From Hydrogenophaga sp. RAC07 (lineage in GTDB: Bacteria > Pseudomonadota > Gammaproteobacteria > Burkholderiales > Burkholderiaceae_C), in the NCBI RefSeq assembly GCF_001713375.1, contig NZ_CP016449.1:3720001-3784000 (forward strand): a DNA stretch of 64,000 nt. The letters are read 5' to 3'. This document shows positions 1 to 8,867 of the stretch, one piece after another. Positions within the stretch are counted from its first letter, which is position 1; the number at the start of each line of letters is the position of its first letter. Position numbers and translations under genes: made by a program. The notes beneath the pieces were generated by a model, which was not told the origin of the DNA, did no database searches, and saw only the letters and a list, made by a program, of their open reading frames with translations.

Positions 1-945
1 GGTGCGCGCGGTGCCGGGCAGCAGGCGCGTGAGGTCGCGCGTGCGGTAGCGGATGATGGGCAGCGCTTCCTTGGTCAGGCTGGTGAACACCAGCTCGCCC
101 ATCTCGCCGTCGGCCACCGGCTCGCCGGTCTCGGGGTCGATGATCTCGGGGTAGAAGTGGTCCTCCCAGATGGTCGGCCCGTCTTTCGTTTCCACGCACT
201 CGTTGGCCACGCCCGGGCCCATCACTTCCGACAGGCCGTAGATGTCGACCGCGTCGATGCCCATGCGCGCCTCGATCGCCACACGCATGTCGTTGGTCCA
301 GGGTTCGGCGCCGAAGATGCCGATGCGCATGCTGCTCTCGCGCGGGTCGATCCCCTGCCGCTCGAACTCGTCGGCAATCGCCAGCATGTAGCTGGGTGTG
401 ACCATGATGATGTCGGGCTTGAAGTCCTGGATCAGCTGCACCTGGCGTTCGGTCTGGCCACCGCCAAAGGGCACCACGGTCAGGCCCAGTTTTTCAGCGC
501 CATAGTGCGCGCCCAGGCCGCCGGTGAAGAGGCCATAGCCGTAGCTCACGTGCACCAGATCACCCGGCCGGGCACCACTGGCGCGGATGCTGCGCGCCAC
601 CACCGTGGCCCAGGTGTCGATGTCTTTCAGTGTGTAGCCCACCACCGTGGGTTTGCCGGTGGTGCCGCTGGATGCATGAATGCGTGCGCACTGCTCGCGC
701 GGCACGGCGAACATGCCGAAGGGGTAGCTGTCGCGCAGGTCCTTCTTGGTGGTGAAGGGAAACTTCGCCAGATCGGCCAGGCTGCGGCAGTCGTCCGGGT
801 GCAGGCCCGCCGCGTCGAACTTGGCGCGGTAGACGGGCGAATGGGCGTAGGCGTGGCGCAGCGTGGCCTGCAGGCGCTTGAGCTGCAGGGCGCGCAACTC
901 GTCGACGCCGGCCTTTTCAATCGGCTCCAGGGCAAAGGCTTTCAT
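1..945 (-). CDS. paaK: Phenylacetate-CoA ligase (partial, C-terminus outside window)
   Basis: PaaK activates phenylacetate to phenylacetyl-CoA using ATP and CoA, the first step of the aerobic phenylacetate pathway. The visible N-terminal 315 residues contain the adenylate-forming signature [14 protein letters not shown], followed by the [18 protein letters not shown] and [12 protein letters not shown] stretches typical of PaaK and, near the window edge, the YRTRDL motif. The ATG at 945 overlaps the stop of the upstream thioesterase gene (ATGA), so the two are probably translationally coupled. The gene runs off the left edge, so its C-terminal lid domain (about 120 residues in the family) cannot be checked. 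It is the last visible member of the minus-strand paaG-paaI-paaK unit. Confidence 0.93.
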   Translation of the reverse strand, partial: MKAFALEPIEKAGVDELRALQLKRLQATLRHAYAHSPVYRAKFDAAGLHPDDCRSLADLAKFPFTTKKDLRDSYPFGMFAVPREQCARIHASSGTTGKPTVVGYTLKDIDTWATVVARSIRASGARPGDLVHVSYGYGLFTGGLGAHYGAEKLGLTVVPFGGGQTERQVQLIQDFKPDIIMVTPSYMLAIADEFERQGIDPRESSMRIGIFGAEPWTNDMRVAIEARMGIDAVDIYGLSEVMGPGVANECVETKDGPTIWEDHFYPEIIDPETGEPVADGEMGELVFTSLTKEALPIIRYRTRDLTRLLPGTART

Positions 946-1385
946 GGCTGTCCTTCCTCGGGAAACACCGTGCCGGAAATCTGCGCGCTCTTGCCGCGGA
1001 ACAGCGCCACCACCTCGCCGCGCTGGTTGGTCACCCGCATGTCGTAGATGCCGTGTCGACCACTGAGCGTCTGCTCCACGCCGTCGCAGGTGAGCACATC
1101 ACCTTCGTGCGCCGGCCGCAGGAATTCAATGCTGCAGCCCGCAGCCACGGTGTTCTTGTTGTGGCTGTTGCAGGCGAATGCGAAAGTGGAGTCGGCCAGT
1201 GTGAAGATGAAACCGCCGTGGCAGATCTGGTGGCCGTTGAGGTGCAGCGGCTTCACCCGCATGCGCATCACCGCCAGGCCGGGTTCGCAGCTGAGCAGTT
1301 CCATGCCCATGGTGTCCTTGCTCGCGGTGTCGACCGCAAACATGGCCTTGCCCACCCGGTTTGCGCGTTCGTGTGGGCTCATCAT
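942..1385 (-). CDS. paaI: Hydroxyphenylacetyl-CoA thioesterase PaaI (hotdog fold)
   Basis: A 147-residue hotdog thioesterase. In the phenylacetate pathway PaaI hydrolyses stalled hydroxyphenylacetyl-CoA and ring-hydroxylated dead-end esters, which releases CoA. The signature [21 protein letters not shown] is present with HGG at 56-58 and Asp65, the expected catalytic acid. The start is placed at 1385, where ATG overlaps the paaG stop as ATGA; a second ATG lies one codon later. The stop overlaps the paaK start the same way. Longer upstream extensions run antiparallel through paaG coding sequence and are not convincing. Family assignment is strong; the pathway role follows from the neighbours. 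Confidence 0.92.
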   Translation of the reverse strand: MMSPHERANRVGKAMFAVDTASKDTMGMELLSCEPGLAVMRMRVKPLHLNGHQICHGGFIFTLADSTFAFACNSHNKNTVAAGCSIEFLRPAHEGDVLTCDGVEQTLSGRHGIYDMRVTNQRGEVVALFRGKSAQISGTVFPEEGQP

Positions 1386-2176
1386 TCCCCCTTGAACCGG
1401 GCCGGGCGTTTTTCGCGGAACGCCATCACGCCTTCGATGTAGTCGTGGGTCTTGCCCAGCGCCGACTGCGTGTCGCGCTCCACATCCAGGTGTTGGCTCA
1501 GGGTGCGCGTGCAAGCGTCGCGCAGGAGCGCACGCGTGGCGACCAGCGCGCGGGTCGGCATGGCGGCGAGTCTCGATGCCATGTTCAACGAGTTGCCCAG
1601 GCAGTCATCGGCCACGTCCCAGATCATCCCCCACTCCTTCGCTTGCGTGGCCGACAGCTTGTCGCCGGTCATGGCCAGTGCCATGGCGCGCGCCAGGCCC
1701 AGACGCTCCACCAGCAGCCAGCTGCCACCGGCGTCAGGCACCAGGCCGATCTTGCTGAAGGCCTGTATGAAGCTGGCACCGGTGGCGGCGATCGCGATGT
1801 CGCAGCACATGGCCAGCGACGCGCCCGCCCCCGCCGCCACGCCGTTGACCGCTGCGATGGTGGGCATGCGCAGGCCTTGCAGGCGCCGCGCGGTGGGGTT
1901 GAAGGCCTGATCGATCACCGGACCGGGGTCGGCGCGCTGCACCAGATCGGGACCGGGTTCAAAGTCGAACTCGGCGAGATCGGCTCCCGCGCAGAAACCG
2001 CGACCGGCGCCGGTGATCACGAGGGCGCGCACCGCCGGGTTGGCCTCGGCCTGGTCGAGCGCGGCCCACAGGTCGTGGTGCATCTTGCGGGTGAAGCTGT
2101 TGAGCGCCTCGGGCCGGTTGAGCGTGACCAGGGCCACGGCCCCGCGCTCTTCATACACGACGGTGGCATCTGACAT
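1382..2176 (-). CDS. paaG: PaaG-type enoyl-CoA hydratase/isomerase (epoxyphenylacetyl-CoA isomerase)
   Basis: A 264-residue crotonase-superfamily protein. PaaG converts ring-1,2-epoxyphenylacetyl-CoA to the oxepin and also acts as a delta3-delta2 enoyl-CoA isomerase. CoA and oxyanion-hole segments are visible (CAGADL near 62-67 and [13 protein letters not shown] near 111-123). The PaaG-type acid lies in [10 protein letters not shown] at Asp148, while the two hydratase glutamates of true enoyl-CoA hydratases are absent. This favours isomerase over hydratase. It is first gene of the minus-strand paaGIK unit and starts about 63 bp from a large palindrome shared with the divergent hydratase gene. 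Confidence 0.88.
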   Translation of the reverse strand: MSDATVVYEERGAVALVTLNRPEALNSFTRKMHHDLWAALDQAEANPAVRALVITGAGRGFCAGADLAEFDFEPGPDLVQRADPGPVIDQAFNPTARRLQGLRMPTIAAVNGVAAGAGASLAMCCDIAIAATGASFIQAFSKIGLVPDAGGSWLLVERLGLARAMALAMTGDKLSATQAKEWGMIWDVADDCLGNSLNMASRLAAMPTRALVATRALLRDACTRTLSQHLDVERDTQSALGKTHDYIEGVMAFREKRPARFKGE

Positions 2177-2238
2177 GGCGTTGGGTCTCCTCGGCTGGCG
2201 GTGGGTGTTCGGTGGATGGCTCGGCGCTGCAATTTACC

Positions 2239-2264
2239 ATTAGCCAACCAATCGGTCGGCTAAT
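2239..2264. promoter_or_regulatory. 26-bp imperfect palindrome in the divergent paa promoter region (candidate TetR/PaaR operator)
   Basis: The outer arms ATTAGCC and GGCTAAT are perfect inverted repeats, and the centre contains the half-sites CCAACC and GGTCGG. In total 22 of 26 positions agree with the reverse complement. It lies between paaG (minus) and the enoyl-CoA hydratase gene (plus). Phenylacetate genes of Burkholderia are controlled by the TetR-type repressor PaaR, whose sites are palindromes of similar style (recalled, not checked). No regulator gene is in the window. A TATAGT -10-like element for the plus-strand gene follows at 2289-2294, with a weak -35. Confidence 0.6.
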
Positions 2265-2334
2265 GTTTTCCCTCGGTACCCCCCCCGCTATAGTGGACAG
2301 CTTTGCAGCACCACCCGACACCCGAGGAGACCCC

Positions 2335-3123
2335 ATGACCACCGCCACCGCGCCCGAATGCATCACCGTCCGAACCGAAGGCCGGGTCGGCATCGTCACG
2401 CTCAACCGCCCCAAACAACTCAACGCCCTGAACAACCAGCTGATGGACGAACTCGGCGCCGCGCTCAAGGCCTTTGATGCCGATGAAGACATCGGCTGCA
2501 TGATCCTGACCGGCAGCGAGAAGGCCTTCGCCGCCGGTGCCGACATCGGCGCCATGGCCAGCTACACCTTCGCCGATGTCTACAAGGGCGACTACATCAC
2601 CCGCAACTGGGAAACCATCCGCAGCATCCGCAAACCCGTGATCGGTGCGGTGAGTGGCTTTGCACTCGGTGGCGGCTGCGAGCTGGCCATGATGTGCGAC
2701 TTCATCATCGCGGCCGACAACGCCAAGTTCGGCCAGCCCGAGATCAAGCTGGGCATCATCCCCGGTGCCGGCGGCACGCAGCGCCTGCCCCGTGCCATCG
2801 GCAAATCCAAAGCCATGGACATGGTGCTCACCGCCCGCATGATGGACGCCGTGGAGGCGGAGCGCGCCGGGCTGGTGAGCCGCGTGGTGCCACTGGACAA
2901 GCTGATGGACGAAGCCCTGGGCGCCGCGCTCATCATCTGCGGCTTCTCGCTGCCCAGCGTGATGGCGGCCAAGGAATCGGTCAACCGCTCGTTCGAAGGC
3001 TCCCTGTCCGACGGCGTGATGTTCGAGCGCCGCATCTTCCACGCGCTGTTCGCCACCGACGACCAGAAGGAAGGCATGGACGCCTTCGTGAACAAGCGCA
3101 AGGCCGAGTTCAAGCACCAGTAA
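2335..3123 (+). CDS. paaF: Enoyl-CoA hydratase, PaaF/short-chain type
   Basis: A 262-residue crotonase that closely resembles short-chain enoyl-CoA hydratases, including the mitochondrial type. Both catalytic glutamates are present: Glu116 in [11 protein letters not shown] and Glu136 in [21 protein letters not shown]. The C-terminus [21 protein letters not shown] is typical. It should hydrate 2-enoyl-CoA, plausibly 2,3-dehydroadipyl-CoA in the lower phenylacetate pathway or general short-chain enoyl-CoAs. The ATG at 2335 has a good Shine-Dalgarno (GAGGAGA) and is preferred over an upstream in-frame start, which would run through the palindrome region. It is transcribed divergently from paaG. 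Confidence 0.87.
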   Translation: MTTATAPECITVRTEGRVGIVTLNRPKQLNALNNQLMDELGAALKAFDADEDIGCMILTGSEKAFAAGADIGAMASYTFADVYKGDYITRNWETIRSIRKPVIGAVSGFALGGGCELAMMCDFIIAADNAKFGQPEIKLGIIPGAGGTQRLPRAIGKSKAMDMVLTARMMDAVEAERAGLVSRVVPLDKLMDEALGAALIICGFSLPSVMAAKESVNRSFEGSLSDGVMFERRIFHALFATDDQKEGMDAFVNKRKAEFKHQ

Positions 3124-3285
3124 TGGCGCAGCGCGGGGGTGGGGGATGCACAGGCTGTAACACGCCAGCGCATGGGGCAAGCGTATAAGCGTTTGCACGC
3201 AGCAGTAGCCCGAAAGGCAACAATTCGGGAGGCTGCGTGGTCAGGCCTCCGGCCTGCTTCCCACCCATAAATCAGGAGATTCCCC

Positions 3286-3696
3286 ATGACCACACGCCGA
3301 CGCTTTTTGATGATGGTGCCCGCGAGCGGCGCCGTGCTCGCCGCCGCCTGCTCCAAGCAGGAAGAACCCGCTGCGGCGGCCCCCGCACCCGCGCCCGCCC
3401 CGGCCGAACCACCGGCCGCCGCTGCACCGTCCCCGGCAGCTCCGCCCACAGCCCCCATGGCAGCCGGCCCCATGGTCGAAGCCACCGACCCGACCGCTGT
3501 GGCGCTGGGTTATGTGGCCGTTGCGGCCAACGCCGACAAGGCCAAGTACCCCAATTTCGTGGACGGCAGCAACTGCGCCAACTGCGCGCTGTACCAAGGC
3601 GCCGCAGGCTCTGAAGCCGGCCCGTGTCCGCTGTTCGCGGGCAAGCAGGTGGCGGCCGCCGGCTGGTGCTCGTCCTGGGTCAAAAAGACGACCTGA
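3286..3696 (+). CDS. High-potential iron-sulfur protein (HiPIP), exported
   Basis: A 136-residue periplasmic electron carrier with one [4Fe-4S]3+/2+ cluster. The four cluster ligands are Cys97 and Cys100 (NCANCALY), Cys114 (GPCPLF) and Cys128 (GWCSSW), the HiPIP spacing. The N-terminus has an RRRFLMM twin-arginine motif, as expected for export of a folded Fe-S protein. It then has a hydrophobic stretch ending in AAAC (Cys22), a possible but imperfect lipobox. Residues 24-60 form an Ala/Pro-rich linker. HiPIPs pass electrons from the bc1 complex to terminal oxidases or photosynthetic centres; the partner is not in this window. It has its own Shine-Dalgarno (AGGAGA) and looks monocistronic. Confidence 0.9.
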   Translation: MTTRRRFLMMVPASGAVLAAACSKQEEPAAAAPAPAPAPAEPPAAAAPSPAAPPTAPMAAGPMVEATDPTAVALGYVAVAANADKAKYPNFVDGSNCANCALYQGAAGSEAGPCPLFAGKQVAAAGWCSSWVKKTT

Positions 3697-3762
3697 TCCA
3701 CCGGTTTCGGACCGGGGAGCGCCCGGGTCGCACCTGGATTTGAGCTACAATCCCGCCTCGTT

Positions 3763-3839
3763 GGTGATATAGCTCAGTTGGTTAGAGCGCAGCATTCATA
3801 ATGCTGATGTCGGTGGTTCAAGTCCACCTATCACCACCA
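3763..3839 (+). tRNA. tRNA-Met (CAU), elongator type
   Basis: A 77-nt cloverleaf including an encoded CCA. The acceptor arms GGTGATA and TATCACC pair perfectly. The D-arm reads TAGCTCAGTTGGTTAGAGC. The anticodon stem CAGCA/TGCTG carries the loop TTCATAA (anticodon CAT), and the T-arm is GGTGG TTCAAGT CCACC. The sequence is closest to elongator tRNA-Met. A lysidine-modified tRNA-Ile(CAU) is less likely by overall sequence but cannot be excluded by eye. Confidence 0.96.
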
Positions 3840-3845
3840 ACATTC

Positions 3846-3880
3846 AAAAAGCGGGCTCTGGCAACAGGGCCCGCTTTTTT
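3846..3880 (+). terminator. Rho-independent terminator after tRNA-Met
   Basis: The GC-rich stem AAAAGCGGGC / GCCCGCTTTT is followed by a run of six T, starting about 7 nt after the tRNA CCA end. The stem is flanked by A and T tracts, so it could work in both directions. Confidence 0.85.
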
Positions 3881-3920
3881 CATTCCAATTTTCCGCAACG
3901 CGACGCGTGTCCACCAAGGA

Positions 3921-4000
3921 CACCGAGGGTCCGGCTCCGCCGGCCCAAGGTGTCGCCCCCCTTGCGGGGGTGGCGCAGAAGGCGACGCGGGGGGAGCTCC
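3921..4000. repeat. Dispersed GC-rich intergenic repeat, copy A
   Basis: This short stretch before yaeQ contains GGTCCGGCTCCGCCGGCCC and CCCCCCTTGCGGGGG mini-palindromes and ends in GAAGGCGACGCGGGGGGAGC. A related end (GAAGGCGGCGCGGGGGTGCTCC) occurs at about 36020-36068. Such elements are common between genes in Comamonadaceae (recalled). It reaches the yaeQ Shine-Dalgarno region, so the repeat may supply the 5' leader of yaeQ. Confidence 0.6.
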
Positions 4001-4004
4001 CGAA

Positions 4005-4565
4005 ATGGCCATCAAGTCCACCATCTTCAAGGCAAACCTGCAGATCGCCGACATCGATCACAGCTACTACGTCGACCACGCGCTCACCCTGGCCCGCCAT
4101 CCCAGCGAGACCGACGAACGCATGATGGTGCGCCTCGTGGCCCTGGCCATCCACGCCCACGAGCTGCAGGACACCTGCCGGGGCGACGGCACGCTGGCCT
4201 TCGGCACCGGCCTGTCCGACCCGGACGACCCGGACGTCTCGCTCACCGACTTCACCGGCCGCAAACGCCTGTGGATCGAGGTCGGCCAGCCCGAAGACAA
4301 ACCCCTGGCCAAGGCCTGCAGCAAGGCCGACGCGGTGGTGCTCTACGCGTTCGGCAGCGCGGCCGATGTCTGGTGGCGTGGCATCAGCACCAAGCTCACG
4401 CGGTTGGACCGCTTGCAGGTCTGGCGCCTGCCCACCGAGGTGGCGCCCGCCCTGGCGCAAATGGCCGAGCGCAGCATGCAGCTGCAGGCCACGGTGCAGG
4501 AGGGTGTGCTGACACTTTCCAGCGACCGCGGCAGCGTGGCGGTGGAGCCCATCCGCTGGAAGTGA
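4005..4565 (+). CDS. yaeQ: YaeQ family protein
   Basis: A 186-residue member of the YaeQ family, which has a PD-(D/E)XK nuclease-like fold but no firmly established activity. Recognisable features are the start MAIKSTIFKA, the central block MMVRLVALAIHAHE, the LWIEVGQPEDKPLAKACSKAD stretch carrying nuclease-fold acidic/Lys positions, and LQVWRLP. Length matches the family (about 180). The ATG at 4005 follows a GGGGAGC-type ribosome site within the repeat. The gene ends at 4565, immediately abutting the stop of the convergent photolyase gene at 4566. Confidence 0.85.
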   Translation: MAIKSTIFKANLQIADIDHSYYVDHALTLARHPSETDERMMVRLVALAIHAHELQDTCRGDGTLAFGTGLSDPDDPDVSLTDFTGRKRLWIEVGQPEDKPLAKACSKADAVVLYAFGSAADVWWRGISTKLTRLDRLQVWRLPTEVAPALAQMAERSMQLQATVQEGVLTLSSDRGSVAVEPIRWK

Positions 4566-5870
4566 CTAGGTCAGCCACAGCGCGCGGTAGGCGCCATCGG
4601 CGTCGTGGTCCCGCGTCTGTTTCTCGACGTTGAAACGCCGCCCGCCGCGCGGGTCGGTGCCGCGCCCGGCGATGTAGAGCCAGTTGCCCTGGTTGCTGTG
4701 CACGTCGAAGTCCACCAGCGTGGATTCAAACCAGGCCGCACCCGCGCGCCAGTCGCAGGCCAGATCGTGGATCAGGAAGCTGGCCACCACCTGCCGCAAC
4801 CGGTTCGACAGGTAGCCCGTGGCGGCGAGTTCCCGCATGCCGGCGTCCACCAGCGGCTCGCCGGTGTTCCCTTGGCGCCAACGCGCAAACGCAGCTGCGT
4901 GGTGCGGTGGCGCGGGCAGATTGCTCAGCCCGCGTGCGCGGTAGAGCGCGCGGCCGTGGCGCCGGTGCAGCAGGCGGAAGTGTTCGCGCCAGAGCAACTC
5001 GAACACGATCCAGCGGCTGCCATCGCTCGCACCGGCCCAGGCCTCGTGCACCTGCAGCGCAGCGTGGATCTGGCGGGCCGACAGCGCGCCGCAGGCCAGC
5101 CAGGGAGAGAACTTGGTCGAACAGTTGGTGCCGCTGAGCTGGTTGCGCGTGGCTTTGTAGTGGCGCGCGAGCGGGCCCTGAAAGTAGCGTTGGAGGTGGG
5201 CCAGCCCGGCCGTTTCGCCGCCGGCGAATCCGGGTGTTGCGTAGGGGAAGGACGAACGCACATCCTCGCTCGCTGGCGGCAGCGCCCTCGCGGGATCGTC
5301 TGGAGCGGCGGGCACGGGCGGCAAGCGTTCAGGCACGGGCAACACGTCAGGCACCCGCACCATGGCGTGTTCCACCGCCTGGCGAAACGCGGTGAACACA
5401 TCGGGCACCTTTGTCGGTGCAAACGGCAGGTCGGCCTGCTCGAACAAACCCGACTGGTCGCGCGTGTGCACGGTCAAACCCGCGGCGCGCAGCGCCTGCA
5501 CCTCGTCCCGCTCTTCGGGCGCGGCGATGTCCTCGGTCACCACGGCATCCATTTGCAACTCGCGGACCAGCGCCGGCAACACATCGAGCGCGCGGCCGGA
5601 CAACTGCAGCAGGCGGCTGCCGCGGGCCTGGAGCTGGTTGGAGAGGTCGCTCAGGCTGTCGTGCACGAAGCGCTGGCGGTGCGGGCCCCGGCGCACAAAA
5701 CCCCATGGGGTGCCCGCGTCTTGCGCCGGGTCGTGGCAAAACACCGGCAACAAGGCGCTGGAGGCGGCACAGGCCTCGGCCAGCGCCGGGTTGTCGCCGA
5801 GCCGCAAGTCGTTGCGAAACCAGTAGAGGGTGCGTGCACCCGCTCGGGGGGCGGGCCGATCAGCTGTCAC
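4566..5870 (-). CDS. Photolyase/cryptochrome of the DASH type
   Basis: A 434-residue flavoprotein of the photolyase/cryptochrome family, which repairs cyclobutane pyrimidine dimers using light and FADH-. DASH-type marks are FAPTKVPDVFTAFRQ (near 150-165), YKATRNQLSG and STKFSPWLACGALSARQ in the FAD domain, YLSNRLRQVVASFLIHDLACDWRAGAAWFE, and the C-terminal GNWLYIAGRGTDPRGGRRFNVEKQ. The N-terminal Rossmann-like antenna domain (LYWFRNDLRLGDNPAL) is intact. It could be a single-strand-specific repair enzyme or a full photolyase. Its start overlaps the end of the lipocalin gene by 11 bp, so the two are likely co-transcribed. Confidence 0.9.
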   Translation of the reverse strand: MTADRPAPRAGARTLYWFRNDLRLGDNPALAEACAASSALLPVFCHDPAQDAGTPWGFVRRGPHRQRFVHDSLSDLSNQLQARGSRLLQLSGRALDVLPALVRELQMDAVVTEDIAAPEERDEVQALRAAGLTVHTRDQSGLFEQADLPFAPTKVPDVFTAFRQAVEHAMVRVPDVLPVPERLPPVPAAPDDPARALPPASEDVRSSFPYATPGFAGGETAGLAHLQRYFQGPLARHYKATRNQLSGTNCSTKFSPWLACGALSARQIHAALQVHEAWAGASDGSRWIVFELLWREHFRLLHRRHGRALYRARGLSNLPAPPHHAAAFARWRQGNTGEPLVDAGMRELAATGYLSNRLRQVVASFLIHDLACDWRAGAAWFESTLVDFDVHSNQGNWLYIAGRGTDPRGGRRFNVEKQTRDHDADGAYRALWLT

Positions 5871-6429
5871 TGCGGCTGTGCTCGACCCAGATGAGTTCGT
5901 TCGTCCTCACACCCAGGCGCGCGGCCTGGGCCACGAGCTGTTCGCGCACACCCGGGGGCAGCTGTTTGTCGCGCGCCAGGATCCACAGGTAGTCCGTGTT
6001 GGGCCCGATCACCATGGCCCAGCGGTAGCCCGGGTCGAGCGCGATCACGTGGTACCCACCGTAGAACGGCCCGAAGAACGAGACCTTGAGCGAGGCGGTG
6101 TTGGTGTCGCCGGTGAACAGCGCCTTGCCCACCGCTTCCTTCCATTCACCCTTCGCGGTGTTGAAGCCGCGGTTGACCACGGCCACGCTGCCGTCGGCCT
6201 CCAGCCGGTAGGTGGCGTTCACGTCGCTCAGGCCGCGCTCGAAGCGGTGGTCCAGGCGAGCGATCTCGAACCACTGACCGGCATAACGTTTCACATCGAA
6301 CGGGCTCACCACGCTCACGCCATCGGGTGGCGATGTGCAGGCATTGAGCAGCGGCAGGCCCGCCAGACACAGCAGCAAAAACGCGCGCTGCAACCAGCGG
6401 CGCGCAGGTCGGCAAGAGAGTGATGACAT
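5860..6429 (-). CDS. blc: Outer-membrane lipoprotein lipocalin (Blc family)
   Basis: A 189-residue bacterial lipocalin. The N-terminus is a lipoprotein signal peptide ending in the lipobox LLNAC (Cys31). The lipocalin signature follows as DVKRYAGQWFEIARLDHRFE, then VNRGFNTAKGEWKEAVGKA and DYLWILARDKQLP, all typical of Blc. Blc binds fatty acids and lysophospholipids at the outer membrane and is stress-linked. It lies upstream of and overlaps the photolyase gene. Lipocalin and photolyase genes often travel together in light-response regulons, so a photo-oxidative role is a reasonable inference. Confidence 0.9.
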   Translation of the reverse strand: MSSLSCRPARRWLQRAFLLLCLAGLPLLNACTSPPDGVSVVSPFDVKRYAGQWFEIARLDHRFERGLSDVNATYRLEADGSVAVVNRGFNTAKGEWKEAVGKALFTGDTNTASLKVSFFGPFYGGYHVIALDPGYRWAMVIGPNTDYLWILARDKQLPPGVREQLVAQAARLGVRTNELIWVEHSRSDS

Positions 6430-6535
6430 GAGGGCTTATCGCAGGTTCGTGGACAGATTTCATTGTGCGCCGTACAGTGAAATGCAGCGGTCCCAAGGGC
6501 CAATCGTCCACCGCGCTTCAGTTCGCCCGTGCCCC

Positions 6536-6883
6536 ATGTCGATGTTCAACCAGCTTCCCGGATTCGTGCGCTCGCCCGCCGGGCTGGAGCGCGTGATCCT
6601 GCGCCGCATGCCCAAGGCCTTTGTGCTGAGCGCCCTGTTGCCCGCGCTGGCGGCGTTGTCGGCGCGCTGGTTCGACTGGAGCGGCAGCGAGGCCGCAGCG
6701 GCCGCCAGCATCCAGATGGTCGACTTCGTGGCGATCGGCGTGGTGCTGCTGCTGTGGACCCTGCTGCTCACCCTGGCCCTCGGGGCATTCATCGTCATGG
6801 TGATGAAGGGACCGGCCTATGTGGCCGACGGGTATCCGCTGGTGGAGTCGGACCGGCCGCTGGACGGCCCGCGCCGGCCTTGA
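6536..6883 (+). CDS. Small conserved membrane protein (hypothetical)
   Basis: A 115-residue protein that I do not recognise. It has two predicted membrane segments, around residues 25-45 (KAFVLSALLPALAALSA) and 62-87 (VDFVAIGVVLLLWTLLLTLALGAFIVMVM), and a short charged tail ending DRPLDGPRRP. The ATG at 6536 (MSMFNQLPGF) is chosen because upstream in-frame sequence overlaps the lipocalin promoter side without membrane-protein character. Nothing nearby indicates a function. Confidence 0.65.
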   Translation: MSMFNQLPGFVRSPAGLERVILRRMPKAFVLSALLPALAALSARWFDWSGSEAAAAASIQMVDFVAIGVVLLLWTLLLTLALGAFIVMVMKGPAYVADGYPLVESDRPLDGPRRP

Positions 6884-6983
6884 AGGGCCTTGCACAGCAG
6901 GGCGCGTGAGACAATCACGGCCTTGCCCGCGCGGGCCTGTCAACCAGGCCAGCGACCCTTTCAACAGCCTCTGGACACACACC

Positions 6984-7382
6984 ATGAACCGCTGCCCATC
7001 CTCCATCAGCACCGGCCTGCTCGCAGCGCTGATCGCCCTGCCCTTCTTCGCACAGGCCCAGTCGGGCACGCGCGACTTTCCCGCCAAAGCCCTGCGCGGC
7101 ACCTTGGTGGTGGTGCAGCCGCCGAACGTGACCATGGACGACCGCGCCACCCGCCTGTCGCCGGGCGCACGCATCTACAACACCAACAACTCGCTGGTGA
7201 TGTCGTCGTCGCTGCTGAACAAGGAAGTGGTCGTGAACTACACCGTGGACCTGCGCGACCAGATCCAGAACGTGTGGATCCTCACCGAGGCCGAGGCCAA
7301 GGAAAAGCGCGCCGGCTTCGGCGTGCAACGCAACTACGTGTTCGATTCGCTGCAGCCCAAGCCGGCCGCCAGCACCAACTGA
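6984..7382 (+). CDS. Exported conserved hypothetical protein
   Basis: A 132-residue protein with a clear signal peptide (cleavage likely after FFAQA, about residue 25). The mature part has a beta-rich look: RGTLVVVQPPNVTMDDRATRLSPGARIYNTNNSLVM and NKEVVVNYTVDLRDQIQNVWILTEAEAKEKR. No cysteine pairs or catalytic motif are seen. It precedes miaB by about 110 bp on the same strand and may share its transcript. Function unknown; periplasmic location is inferred from the signal peptide. Confidence 0.75.
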   Translation: MNRCPSSISTGLLAALIALPFFAQAQSGTRDFPAKALRGTLVVVQPPNVTMDDRATRLSPGARIYNTNNSLVMSSSLLNKEVVVNYTVDLRDQIQNVWILTEAEAKEKRAGFGVQRNYVFDSLQPKPAASTN

Positions 7383-7490
7383 AGTCGAACACGGGGCCTT
7401 TCGCGGCCCGCGGCGTTCACCCGATACCCACCCCCATTCGCGCCCAGCGCAGGCACCGGCCTTTGCCGCCCGTGCCACAGGAGCTTTTCC

Positions 7491-8852
7491 ATGAGCAAAA
7501 AAGTTTTCATCAAGACCTTCGGCTGCCAGATGAACGAGTACGACTCGGACAAGATGGCCGACGTCATGCACGCCGCGCAAGGCTACGAGCCCACGCAGGA
7601 CGTGGAAGAAGCCGACCTGATCCTCTTCAACACCTGCTCGGTGCGCGAGAAGGCTCAAGAGAAGGTGTTCAGCGACCTCGGTCGCGTGAAGCACCTGAAA
7701 GACAAGGGCGTTCTGATCGGTGTGGGCGGTTGTGTGGCCAGCCAGGAAGGCGCGGACATCATCAAACGCGCGCCGTATGTGGACGTGGTGTTCGGCCCGC
7801 AGACCCTGCACCGCCTGCCCGAGCTGCTGAACCAGCGCGCAAGACTCGCGGTGCCGCAGGTCGACATCAGCTTTCCCGAGATCGAGAAGTTCGACCACCT
7901 GCCACCGGCCAAGGTCGACGGTGGTGCGGCTTACGTGAGCATCATGGAAGGCTGCTCCAAATATTGCAGCTACTGCGTGGTGCCGTACACGCGCGGCGAA
8001 GAGGTGAGCCGCCCGTTTGACGACGTGCTGGTGGAGGTGGCGGGCCTGGCCGACCAGGGCGTGAAAGAGGTGACGCTGCTGGGCCAGAACGTGAACGCCT
8101 ACCGGGGCGCGATGGGTGACAGCGGCGAGATCGCCGACTTCGCGCTGTTGCTCGAATACGTGGCCGACATCCCCGGCATCGAGCGCCTGCGCTTCACCAC
8201 CAGCCACCCCAACGAGTTCACGCCGCGCCTGATCGAGGCCTACGCCAAGATCCCCAAACTCGTGAACCACCTGCACCTGCCTGTGCAGCACGGCAGCGAC
8301 CGCATCCTCATGGCCATGAAGCGCGGCTACACCGCCATGGAGTTCAAGAGCACGGTGCGCAAGCTGCGCGCGATCCGTCCCGAGCTCGTGATGAGCAGCG
8401 ACTTCATCGTCGGTTTCCCCGGCGAAACCGACGATGACTTCGACAAGATGATGAAGCTCATCACCGACGTGGGTTTCGACACCAGCTTCAGCTTCATCTT
8501 CAGCCCGCGCCCGGGCACCCCCGCGGCCAACCTGGTGGACGACACGCCGTATGCGGTGAAGCTCAAGCGCCTGCAGCACCTGCAGGCCACGATCGAGGAG
8601 AACGTGCGCCGCATCAGCGCCAGCCGCGAAGGCACGGTGCAGCGCATCCTGGTCGAGGGTGCGTCGCGCCGCTCCAGCGCCGAGGTGCCCGAACTCACCG
8701 GCCGCACCGAGTGCAACCGCATCGTCAACTTTCCCGGTGGCCCGCTGGCCGAGCGCCTGGTGGGCCAGATGGTCGACGTGCGCATCACCGAAGCCCGGCC
8801 ACATTCGCTGCGGGCCGAGGTGTTGACGCACGAAACCGCCCTGGACGCCTGA
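7491..8852 (+). CDS. miaB: tRNA-2-methylthio-N6-dimethylallyladenosine synthase MiaB
   Basis: A 453-residue radical-SAM methylthiotransferase that adds the 2-methylthio group to i6A37 of tRNAs reading UNN codons. The UPF0004 N-terminal domain supplies auxiliary cluster cysteines (Cys12 in [13 protein letters not shown], Cys49 in [10 protein letters not shown] and Cys81 in VGGCVASQ). The radical-SAM CxxxCxxC is Cys155, Cys159 and Cys162 ([10 protein letters not shown]). A TRAM domain ends the protein (about 385-447). The start [15 protein letters not shown] has an AGGAG Shine-Dalgarno. Length is normal. Confidence 0.97.
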   Translation: MSKKVFIKTFGCQMNEYDSDKMADVMHAAQGYEPTQDVEEADLILFNTCSVREKAQEKVFSDLGRVKHLKDKGVLIGVGGCVASQEGADIIKRAPYVDVVFGPQTLHRLPELLNQRARLAVPQVDISFPEIEKFDHLPPAKVDGGAAYVSIMEGCSKYCSYCVVPYTRGEEVSRPFDDVLVEVAGLADQGVKEVTLLGQNVNAYRGAMGDSGEIADFALLLEYVADIPGIERLRFTTSHPNEFTPRLIEAYAKIPKLVNHLHLPVQHGSDRILMAMKRGYTAMEFKSTVRKLRAIRPELVMSSDFIVGFPGETDDDFDKMMKLITDVGFDTSFSFIFSPRPGTPAANLVDDTPYAVKLKRLQHLQATIEENVRRISASREGTVQRILVEGASRRSSAEVPELTGRTECNRIVNFPGGPLAERLVGQMVDVRITEARPHSLRAEVLTHETALDA

Positions 8853-8867
8853 AGGCCACCCACGACT

